Origin: Dongia sedimenti
GTDB taxonomy: Bacteria; Pseudomonadota; Alphaproteobacteria; Dongiales; Dongiaceae
Direction: 5' to 3'
NCBI GenBank assembly: GCA_030715195.1
Contig: JAUYVI010000002.1
Coordinates: 62,001-126,000 of the forward strand
Length of the DNA stretch: 64,000 nucleotides
In this document: in pieces, positions 54,513 through 61,726 of the stretch
Position numbering within the stretch: the first letter of the stretch is position 1
Layout of the letters: every line of letters starts with the position of its first letter
Made by a program: the position numbers and the translations under genes
Notes under the pieces: model-generated
Seen by the model: the letters and a program-made list of their open reading frames with translations, nothing else
Databases searched by the model: none
Told to the model about the DNA's origin: nothing

Positions 54513-56930
54513 ATGGCGGCCTCTCTGTCTCCGAACGCTCCCCAGTTTCTCCGCATCATCGCCGTCCTGCTGCTGGTCGGCCTCGGCTGGCTGCTGCCGG
54601 CATCCGAGGCACGGGCGCAGACCATCCCCGGCGTCACCGCCCCCGCCGCGTCGAAACCGGCGGCCGACGACGTCGACGCGCTGATCAAGACCCTCGACGA
54701 CCCCAAGGCCCGCGAGGCGCTGAAGAAGCAGCTTCAGCTCCTGCTGGACGCGCAACGCGGCGGGAAAGCCAAGGACGCGGTGATCGAGGAGCATGGGCTC
54801 GGCGCCCGGCTGCTGGCCTCGATCTCGAGCCATGTGGAATCGGTCAGCAACACCCTGGTCAACCTGGTGGAGGCCATTGCCGACGTGCCGGAGCGCGCCG
54901 GCGAGGCGACGCGGCTGCTGGCCGATCCGGTGCGGCGCGCCTATTGGATCGACGTGGTGTTCGATCTGTTCGGCGTTCTCGCCACGGCCTTCATCGCCGC
55001 CTGGGCGGCGCGGCGCCTGTTCGCCGGCGTGCGCGCAAGGCTGGCGCGGCAGACACCGACGCGCTGGCTGGTCCGCCTCTTCTTCCTGCCGCTGGTCTTC
55101 CTGGTCGAGGTGCTGCCGACCGTCGCCTTTGCGCTTGCCGCCACCGTCGCCTTCCCGCTGTTCGAGCCGAACGAGGATGCGCGGCTCATCACCTCGGCGA
55201 TCATCACCGCGCAGCTGGCGACCATGCTGACCGCGGTGGTCAGCTCCGCCTTGCTCGCGGTCCGCGCGCCGGGCCTCCGCCTGTTCCACATGACCGACGA
55301 GACCGCGGCCTATCTGCAGGTCTGGGTCCGGCGCCTCTCGGTCGTCGCCTTCTACGGCTATGCGATCACCGAGCTCGCGACCGTGATCGGCGTCGATGCC
55401 GCGCTCCGCGAGGTGGTCACCCGGGCCTGGGGCCTGCTGCTGGCCGCGATGGCGGTGATCGTGGTGCTGCAGAACCGCGTCGCCATCGCCCATAAGATCG
55501 CCGGCGGCCCGCTCGCCGAACCGCCGCATCCGGGGCCGACCGACGAGCCGGTGGCGACGCCGCTGCCCGATCCCGAGCAGCCGAACGGCCGCGCGGTCCG
55601 CTTCCGCGCCTTCCGCCGCCAGCTGGCGAAGGTCTGGCACATCCTGGCGATCGGCTACATCGTCGCCGGCTACCTGGTCTGGAGCTTCCAGATCGAGGGC
55701 GGCTTCGCCTTCCTGTTCCGCGCCACGGTGCTGACCGCGATCCTGTTCGTCGTCGTCCGCCTGGCCGACCGCTTCCTGCGCCAGGCCTTCGACCGCAGCT
55801 TCGCGCTGCCCGACGACATCAAGCGCTACCTGCCGGGGCTCGAGACCCGCACCAACCGTTATCTGCCGGTGCTGAAGAAGACGGTGCTGGTCGGCCTCTA
55901 CGTCGTGGCGCTGTTCGCGGTGCTGCAGGTCTGGGGCCTCGACATGATCGGCTGGCTGTCGAACGGCTCCGGGCGACCGATGATGGCGGCGATCTTCAAG
56001 ATCGTCATCATCCTGCTGCTCTCCGCCATCCTGTCCGAGCTGGTCAACATGGCGATCGAGCATTATCTGCGCGAGACCGACCCGCAGGGCCGCCGCGTCT
56101 ATCACAGCGGCCGGATCCGCACCCTGCTCCCGCTGCTGCGCAACGCGTTCCGGGTGACGCTCGGCGTGCTGGTGCTGATGGTGGTGCTCTCGGAGATCGG
56201 CCTCGACATCGCGCCGCTGCTGGCCGCGGCCGGCGTGGTCGGCCTCGCCGTCGGCTTCGGCGCGCAGACCCTGGTCAAGGACATCATCACCGGCGTGTTC
56301 ATCCTGATGGAGGACACCATCTCGATCGGCGACGTGGTCGATCTCGGCGGCCATGCCGGCGTGGTCGAGGGCATGACCATCCGCACCATTCGCCTGCGCG
56401 ACGGCGCGGGTGCCGTGCACACGGTGCCGTTCGGCGCCGTCACCATCGTGCAGAACCTGACCAAGGATTTCTCCTACGCCACCTTCGACATCAAGGTCGA
56501 TTACCGCGAGGACCCCGACAAGGTGATCGAGATGATCAAGCAGGTCGGCGCCGAGATCGAGAAAGACCCGAGCTTCCGCTACGGCCTGTTGGGCGCGACC
56601 GAGATCATCGGCCTCGATACCTTCGCCGATAACGGTTACATCATCAAAGCCCGCATCAAGACCCGCGCCATGAGCCAATGGGACGTGATGCGCGCCTTCA
56701 ACCTGCGCCTGAAGCGCGCCTTCGACGAAGCGGAGATGCTGTTCGTCGGCGTCATGGCGGCGATGCCGCCCAGGACCGCGGCCAAGGTGATCTATGAGCA
56801 CGCACCGCCGCCCGGCGCCGAACCGCAGACGCCGGTGAGCCAGCCGCAATCCGGCGAGCAAGCGGAATCGCCCGATACACCCGCGGCCCCTGCGCGGCCG
56901 GCCGGGCAGACCATCGTGCCGCCGCGCTGA
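54513..56930 (+). CDS. Mechanosensitive channel, MscS family (large type)
   Basis: An 805-residue inner-membrane channel that releases osmolytes on hypo-osmotic shock. A signal peptide (MAASLSPNAPQFLRIIAVLLLVGLGWLLPASEARAQ) is followed by a periplasmic helical part and about ten membrane helices. The MscS core has VVGLAVGFGAQTLVKDIITG (pore helix), FILMEDTISIGDVVDLGG and a cytoplasmic beta domain. The C-terminal tail is Pro/Ala-rich. The start is uncertain: TTG at 54417 and ATG at 54471 are in frame. GGAAC-N17-GGTT at 54360-54385 is a weak EcfG-like promoter. Confidence 0.92.
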   Translation: MAASLSPNAPQFLRIIAVLLLVGLGWLLPASEARAQTIPGVTAPAASKPAADDVDALIKTLDDPKAREALKKQLQLLLDAQRGGKAKDAVIEEHGLGARLLASISSHVESVSNTLVNLVEAIADVPERAGEATRLLADPVRRAYWIDVVFDLFGVLATAFIAAWAARRLFAGVRARLARQTPTRWLVRLFFLPLVFLVEVLPTVAFALAATVAFPLFEPNEDARLITSAIITAQLATMLTAVVSSALLAVRAPGLRLFHMTDETAAYLQVWVRRLSVVAFYGYAITELATVIGVDAALREVVTRAWGLLLAAMAVIVVLQNRVAIAHKIAGGPLAEPPHPGPTDEPVATPLPDPEQPNGRAVRFRAFRRQLAKVWHILAIGYIVAGYLVWSFQIEGGFAFLFRATVLTAILFVVVRLADRFLRQAFDRSFALPDDIKRYLPGLETRTNRYLPVLKKTVLVGLYVVALFAVLQVWGLDMIGWLSNGSGRPMMAAIFKIVIILLLSAILSELVNMAIEHYLRETDPQGRRVYHSGRIRTLLPLLRNAFRVTLGVLVLMVVLSEIGLDIAPLLAAAGVVGLAVGFGAQTLVKDIITGVFILMEDTISIGDVVDLGGHAGVVEGMTIRTIRLRDGAGAVHTVPFGAVTIVQNLTKDFSYATFDIKVDYREDPDKVIEMIKQVGAEIEKDPSFRYGLLGATEIIGLDTFADNGYIIKARIKTRAMSQWDVMRAFNLRLKRAFDEAEMLFVGVMAAMPPRTAAKVIYEHAPPPGAEPQTPVSQPQSGEQAESPDTPAAPARPAGQTIVPPR

Positions 56931-56933
56931 GGA

Positions 56934-57914
56934 TCAGCGCGTCGGGGCAACCGGCGCAGCGGCGATCTTCGGGCGCGCGTAGCGCTCATAGAAGCCGCCG
57001 CATTCCTTCGCCGCCTGCTCCAGGAGCTTGGCGACCCGCTCGGTCTGGTTGGATTCGTCGGCGCGGTTGGCCAGGCGATCCAGCATGCGCAGCCGCACCA
57101 CTTTCTGCGCGACACCGATCTCCGAGACGGCGCGCAGGAACTTCGCCCGCGCCGCGGCGTGGAGATCGATCCAGCGCTGCGCCGGGGGCCGCGAGCCGGC
57201 GGGGTCATAGGCGAAGACCTGCCGCCGGTCGATCGCGATGCCGAACTCGGCCAACACAGACGCCGCCACGCGGCTGGGCGTCTCGTAGCGCGCCAAGCCC
57301 TTGACGATGAACACCTTAACCTCGTCGGTCAGCACCGACCGTTTTTGCTTCTGTCTGCGTCCGGTCTGCGTTGCCGGCTTCGGGTCCGGGGCGATGCCGA
57401 GCCGCGCCTTCACCTGCTCGCCCAGCGCTTCGAGGGCGGCGTGGCGCGCGGCGTCGGGGTCGTCCCGCACGTCCACGGGGATTTGCAGGGAGTCTGCTTC
57501 CTGAGAGTCTGCATCCTGTCTGTGTGCCGTCTGCGTTGGCGCGTCTTCTTCGGCGAGCACACCCGGGTCCGGCGTGATGGAGAATGGCGCCGGCAGGACT
57601 TCGGGTGTCTCGCCGGGTGTTTCGCCGCTGGGCATGCGCGTGAAGAGCGGCGCCTTCGCTTCGTCCTCCGGGAATTGCGCGGATTCTTTATCCTGTCTGC
57701 GTTCGGTCTGCGTCGGCAGGGTGATCTCGCCTTTCCAGTAGGGGATGACCTGCGCGTCCTCGATCTCAATCTCGAAATAGGCCCGCGCGGCGTTGGCGAT
57801 CACCGTGGTCGTCTCGCGGCGGGCCAGGCGCGTCTCGATGAACGCCTTCAGCCGGTCTTTCGGGGTCTCGGTGGTGTCTTCGGGCTGTCTGTGTGCGGTC
57901 TGCATTGCGGTCAT
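56934..57914 (-). CDS. DUF2280 phage-type protein with a duplicated domain and QTxxRQ repeats
   Basis: A 326-residue protein. Residues 195-312 match DUF2280, a family encoded by phages near terminase genes: LTDEVKVFIVKGLARYETPS, RVAASVLAEFGIAIDRRQVF, then RWIDLHAAARAKFLRAVSEI and LLEQAAKECGGFYE. Residues 19-62 contain a second copy of the first helix set (LKAFIETRLARRETTTVIAN and ARAYFEIEIEDAQVIPYWKG). The linkers carry QTxxRQ at residues 5-10, 69-74, 128-133 and 183-188. GAGGAGA before the ATG at 57914 supports this start. No other phage genes are near. Confidence 0.85.
   Translation of the reverse strand: MTAMQTAHRQPEDTTETPKDRLKAFIETRLARRETTTVIANAARAYFEIEIEDAQVIPYWKGEITLPTQTERRQDKESAQFPEDEAKAPLFTRMPSGETPGETPEVLPAPFSITPDPGVLAEEDAPTQTAHRQDADSQEADSLQIPVDVRDDPDAARHAALEALGEQVKARLGIAPDPKPATQTGRRQKQKRSVLTDEVKVFIVKGLARYETPSRVAASVLAEFGIAIDRRQVFAYDPAGSRPPAQRWIDLHAAARAKFLRAVSEIGVAQKVVRLRMLDRLANRADESNQTERVAKLLEQAAKECGGFYERYARPKIAAAPVAPTR
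57351..57907 (-). repeat. Four dispersed copies of a 23-base unit inside the DUF2280 gene
   Basis: Copies at 57351-57373, 57516-57538, 57693-57715 and 57885-57907, read on the plus strand as CTGTCTGYGTBCSGTCTGCR plus three bases, with 1-4 differences among them. Each encodes QTxxRQ in the minus-strand frame. The units fall between domains, spaced by about 150-190 bases, suggesting they arose by duplication of a coding segment or insertion of a small DNA repeat. Confidence 0.7.
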
Positions 57915-58180
57915 GTCTCCTCTCCAGCCGGCGACAGATGCGGGGCGTCGGTCGCTCATGGTCGTGAACGGGGATGCGGCACAGGGTGCCGGAAAATAGG
58001 ACGGCCCCGCGCGGCGGGGGTCGCAGCAAGCCGGCACAGGTGCTGCGGGAAGGAGTATAGCGCGGTCTCAGTACTTACACAATAGTGTGTTTATGTTCGG
58101 GAATTCGCGGCGCGTTTCAGCCCCCTGTAACCTCGACCTTCGCCGCCGCGTACTGCCTCAAGAGACCTGGGGCATGGGCC

Positions 58181-58438
58181 ATGGCGATCGGCAGCACCAA
58201 TTACGCGCAACCGGTTCAGGTGAACGGCTTCCTCTGCCGCAACTGCACGGATGTCGATAACGCGAAGAAGCATATCGACCCGGCGCATCCCAGATCGGGG
58301 CCCTACGGCGTCAACGCCGAGAGCGATCCGAGCAATCCGAAGCGGTTTGTTCAGGGCGGTGGCCGGTCGGATGAACAAGCCGCGGGTGCCGCGACCGCGG
58401 TGCAGGCCATCGGACAGCGGGTCGATATCCTGGCGTGA
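58181..58438 (+). CDS. Small hypothetical protein with CxxC motif
   Basis: An 85-residue cytosolic protein. It starts MAIGSTNYAQPVQVNGFLCR and has CRNC at residues 19-22, then TDVDNAKKHIDPAHPRSGPYGVNAESDP and a Gln/Ala-rich C terminus. I recall similar small proteins of unknown function in Rhodospirillales-type genomes, but could not assign a family. The CxxC alone could bind metal only with partners. The ATG at 58181 was chosen to fit the conserved start; the frame extends further upstream. The 265 bases between it and the divergent DUF2280 gene show nothing else. Confidence 0.65.
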   Translation: MAIGSTNYAQPVQVNGFLCRNCTDVDNAKKHIDPAHPRSGPYGVNAESDPSNPKRFVQGGGRSDEQAAGAATAVQAIGQRVDILA

Positions 58439-58543
58439 AGTTGGATCCTGCGGCGGAACAGCTGCTCGCTTGCCGATGGCCGTTGTGTAGAGCATCCGAT
58501 TGCTCCGGGCTCGGCCCGCTCGGCCATACGACGCCGTCTGCTC

Positions 58544-59062
58544 CTACGGCTCGCCGGGGTCGGCGCGTTTGACCACGACGTCCTCGAAGGGGACGCTTTG
58601 ATCGGCCATCGCGCGGGAGAAACCGGAATAGTCCTCGACGGCCAGGCATTGCTGGATCTCTTCGCCGACCCGCAAGGGGAACAGGCCGACGCGGACCTCG
58701 AGCGTATAGCCGGCGCGGGTGGGCCAGCTGTAAGTGCAGAAAGCCGGCGCCGCCGTGTTGAACGCCTCGGTATAGGCATCGAGCAGGATACGGTTGGCGC
58801 CGTGGATATCGGTCGCCAGAAATTCGTCGATATAGCGGCCGGTCATGTTGAAGCCGTTCCAGCGGTCGACTTCGGTCCCGGTCAGGATGTAGCGCACCCG
58901 AAACGGATCGCGCTCATATCGGATGATGTAGAGAAACGGCAGCAGCGGCTTGATGTCGGCCGGGTCGATGTCACTGCGCTGCGGGGCCAGTCCGCCGGCG
59001 CGGCTGTTCCAATATCGGTGGAGTGCCTCGATGCTGCCTTTGGAGCCGTCCGGGCTTGGCAT
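58544..59062 (-). CDS. PAS-domain protein (PAS_5 type)
   Basis: A 172-residue protein of the PAS_5 group (formerly DUF1457), frequent in Rhodospirillales. Landmarks are LHRYWNSRAGGLAPQRSDIDPADIKPLLPFLYI at the N terminus and RVRYILTGTEVDRWNGFNMTGRYIDE, followed by PLRVGEEIQQCLAVEDYSGFS. It has no output domain and no known ligand, so its signalling role is unknown. It lies alone between the CxxC protein and mutY, with mutY 75 bases upstream on the same strand. Confidence 0.88.
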   Translation of the reverse strand: MPSPDGSKGSIEALHRYWNSRAGGLAPQRSDIDPADIKPLLPFLYIIRYERDPFRVRYILTGTEVDRWNGFNMTGRYIDEFLATDIHGANRILLDAYTEAFNTAAPAFCTYSWPTRAGYTLEVRVGLFPLRVGEEIQQCLAVEDYSGFSRAMADQSVPFEDVVVKRADPGEP

Positions 59063-59137
59063 GTCGAAAGGATGGCCCGACTTTCCGGCGCTGTCGAGCC
59101 GCTTTCGCGTTCGGACCGGTTGCAGCGCAGCGTTACA

Positions 59138-60181
59138 TCACCCGCCCTTGACCGCTGCGCTGACGATCTTGCGCATGACGCTGGGCAGGGCGTAGTCGCC
59201 GAGCTTGTCCAGCGACGCGGCGAGCATGCCGTCCGGAACTTTTCGGAGGCTTCCGGACAACAGCGTGAGCCTGAGATCGATATGGGTGAACACATGCCGG
59301 ATGTTACCGGGGAGGTCGCGCCATGCCGCTGCGACCGGGGCGACGCCGCGCGCTTCGTCCAACGTCCACGGCGTCGCGCGCCAGGTGTTGGTGGGGATTT
59401 CCATCATGCCGCCGAGCAGGCCCTCCTCCTTGCGGCGGCGCAGCACCACGCTGCCGTCGGGCATTGTCATCCAATAGGCGGTGGCGTGGAGGATCGGGCG
59501 CTCGGGCTTCGGGGTTTTGCGCGGGTAGTCTTCGGCGTCGCCGGCTTTGAAGGCGGCGCAGGCTTCGCGCCAGGGGCAGAGGGCGCAGCGCGGCTTTCTT
59601 GGGGTGCAGATGGTGGCGCCGAGATCCATCACCGCTTGCGCGTAGTCGCCGGGGCGTTGGTCGGGCGTCAGGCTGTCAGCGAGCGCGCGCAGTTCGGGTT
59701 TCGCGGCGGGGAGCGCGCTTTGCACACGATAGAGCCGCGCCACCACGCGCTCGACATTGCCGTCCATCACCGCGGCGCGCTGGTCGAAGGCGATCGCCGC
59801 GATCGCCGCGGCGGTGTAGGCGCCGATGCCGGGGAGTTCCAGCAGGCCGGCTTCGTCCGACGGGAAATCGCCGCCGCGCGCCGCGACGGCTTGCGCGCAT
59901 TTGTGCAGGTTGCGGGCGCGCGCGTAATAGCCGAGCCCGGCCCAGGCGGTGAGCACGTCGTCGAGCGGGGCAGCCGCCAGGGCTTCGACGCTCGGCCAGC
60001 GCGCGAGGAAGCTGGCGAAATACGGGCCGACCGCGGCGACGGTGGTCTGCTGCAGCATGATCTCGGACAGCCAGACGCGATAGGGATCGGCGGTCTCGCC
60101 GGCCTTCGCGCGCCAGGGCAGCACGCGGCGGTGCCGGTCGTACCAGGCGAGCAGTTGCTCGGCCATGGACTCCTTGGGCAT
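59138..60181 (-). CDS. mutY: Adenine DNA glycosylase MutY
   Basis: Removes adenine mispaired with 8-oxoguanine. The 347-residue protein has VWLSEIMLQQTTVAAV, the helix-hairpin-helix ELPGIGAYTAAAIAAIAFDQ with the catalytic Asp segment VMDGNVERV, and the 4Fe-4S loop CTPRKPRCALCPWREAC (C-x6-C-x2-C-x5-C). A C-terminal NUDIX-like domain (PDGSVVLRRRKEEGLLGGMMEIP) recognises 8-oxoG. The start at 60181 or 60166 is ambiguous; AAGGAG lies 3 bases before the second. It diverges from the DUF721 gene. Confidence 0.95.
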   Translation of the reverse strand: MPKESMAEQLLAWYDRHRRVLPWRAKAGETADPYRVWLSEIMLQQTTVAAVGPYFASFLARWPSVEALAAAPLDDVLTAWAGLGYYARARNLHKCAQAVAARGGDFPSDEAGLLELPGIGAYTAAAIAAIAFDQRAAVMDGNVERVVARLYRVQSALPAAKPELRALADSLTPDQRPGDYAQAVMDLGATICTPRKPRCALCPWREACAAFKAGDAEDYPRKTPKPERPILHATAYWMTMPDGSVVLRRRKEEGLLGGMMEIPTNTWRATPWTLDEARGVAPVAAAWRDLPGNIRHVFTHIDLRLTLLSGSLRKVPDGMLAASLDKLGDYALPSVMRKIVSAAVKGG

Positions 60182-60263
60182 GGATGGATCGGTTGCGACT
60201 TTTCTCGTATTCCGCATGCGGCGACTAAAGCACATTCATCGGCCATGCGCTAAACTCGCCGCC

Positions 60264-60797
60264 ATGGCCGAAAACGAGAAAGACCATAAGAAAGAGGAAG
60301 TGCGGCGGCGCAACGGGCCGGCGCGGCTGTCGGTCGAGCTGCCGGCGCTGACCAAGACCGCGTTCCGCAACACCATGGGCGGGCGCGGTTTCGCCGAGGC
60401 CGGGCTGATCACCGAATGGGCTTCGATCGTCGGCAACGATGTGGCGCGGATGAGCCGGCCGGCGCAGCTCAGCTTTCCGCGCGGCGAGCGCAAGGGCGGC
60501 GTGCTCACCATCGAATGCGGCGGGGCCGCCGCGCTCGAGCTGCAGCACCTGAAGCCGCAGATCCTCGACCGCATCAACAGCCATTTCGGCTATGCGGCCC
60601 TGGCCGAGCTGCGGTTCAAGCAGGGATCGATCCTGGCGAAGGCCAAATCCCGATCGCCCGCCCGCGACGCGCGGCCGCCGAGTGCCACCGAGATCGCGGA
60701 AACCGCGGCGGCGGTCGAAGCCCTGCCCGAGGGCGAGATCAAGGCCAGCCTGCTGCGACTCGGGCTGGCGATCCGGCGCGACGGACGGAAGAAATAA
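60264..60797 (+). CDS. DUF721/DciA-like protein
   Basis: A 177-residue protein of DUF721, the family of DciA, which loads the replicative helicase in bacteria without DnaC. The conserved part is ITEWASIVGNDVARMSRPAQLSFPRGERKGGVLTIECGGAAALELQHLKPQILDRINSHFGYAALAELRFKQG in the middle of the protein, here split: ITEWASIVGND, LELQHLKPQIL and INSHFGY. The N-terminal 20 residues are charged and the C-terminal part is helical. The ATG at 60264 is preferred. Diverges from mutY and leads towards the dsbA-like and smc genes. Confidence 0.88.
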   Translation: MAENEKDHKKEEVRRRNGPARLSVELPALTKTAFRNTMGGRGFAEAGLITEWASIVGNDVARMSRPAQLSFPRGERKGGVLTIECGGAAALELQHLKPQILDRINSHFGYAALAELRFKQGSILAKAKSRSPARDARPPSATEIAETAAAVEALPEGEIKASLLRLGLAIRRDGRKK

Positions 60798-61021
60798 GGC
60801 GGGCGCAAGAAATGAGACGCGCTTTAAACGGCAGGATTCCGCGGGTTTTATCGTCATCCTGCGATCACGGAGATTTCATCCACAGGAGATGACGAATCGC
60901 GCCTGTGCCTAGGCGCCCCGCATCTTGCACTCGCCTTTGAATCCTGCCAAAACCGCCGCTTAATCCCGAGGGGAAATGCCGCCACAGCCGACTCGGGCTG
61001 GGCATTTCAGGCTCGCATTTA

Positions 61022-61708
61022 ATGGAGTGGCGCTTGCGGAATGTGCTGATCGCTGGGGCGGTGGTGGTTGTCGCCGGCATTGCCGGCTATTTCGCCTGGC
61101 AGCATTTTCAACCCGGCGCGACGCCGACCGTCGCCGGCCAGGCGCCGGAAGACCTGAAGCCGATCGCGAGCCCGCTGGCCCAGGCGCAGCCGGACGACGT
61201 GGTCGAAGGCGATGCCAACGCGCCGATCACCATCATCGAATATTCGTCCCTCTCCTGCCCGCATTGCGCCCGGTTCCAGAAGGACGTGCTGCCGCAGGTC
61301 AAGAAGGACTTCATCGACACCGGCAAGGTGAAGCTGATCCAGCGCGACTTCCCGCTGAACAAGCCGGCGGTCCAGGCGGCGCAGCTCGCGCATTGCGCCG
61401 GGCCGATGCGCTACCTCGCCATGGTCGACGTGCTGTTCAAGACCCAGGACCAGTGGCTGACCGAGGACGCGACCGAGAAGCTGGCGCAGATCGCCGCCAC
61501 CGCCGGCATGGATCGCCCGACCTTCGACGCCTGCCTGGCCAACAAGGACATCGAGGCGAAGATCGTCGCCACCCGCAAGGCCGGCGAGGACGCGTTCCAG
61601 GTCAACTCGACGCCAACCTTCATCATCAACGGCGTGAAGCGCGAGGGCGAGCAGAGCTATGACGATCTGAAGGCGCTGTTTGCGAAGCTGGCGCCGTCCG
61701 GTTCCTGA
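61022..61708 (+). CDS. DsbA-family thiol-disulfide oxidoreductase
   Basis: A 228-residue periplasmic protein with an N-terminal hydrophobic anchor or signal (NVLIAGAVVVVAGIAGYFAW). The active site is CPHC (Cys79-Cys82) in YSSLSCPHCARFQ. The cis-Pro loop is FQVNSTPTFIINGVKREG. The inserted helical domain is typical of DsbA. It probably helps disulfide formation in envelope proteins. It is 18 bases upstream of smc on the same strand, a conserved neighbour order in alphaproteobacteria. The upstream 224-base gap shows nothing clear. Confidence 0.93.
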   Translation: MEWRLRNVLIAGAVVVVAGIAGYFAWQHFQPGATPTVAGQAPEDLKPIASPLAQAQPDDVVEGDANAPITIIEYSSLSCPHCARFQKDVLPQVKKDFIDTGKVKLIQRDFPLNKPAVQAAQLAHCAGPMRYLAMVDVLFKTQDQWLTEDATEKLAQIAATAGMDRPTFDACLANKDIEAKIVATRKAGEDAFQVNSTPTFIINGVKREGEQSYDDLKALFAKLAPSGS

Positions 61709-61726
61709 GCGTCGGAGTTCTGATCG

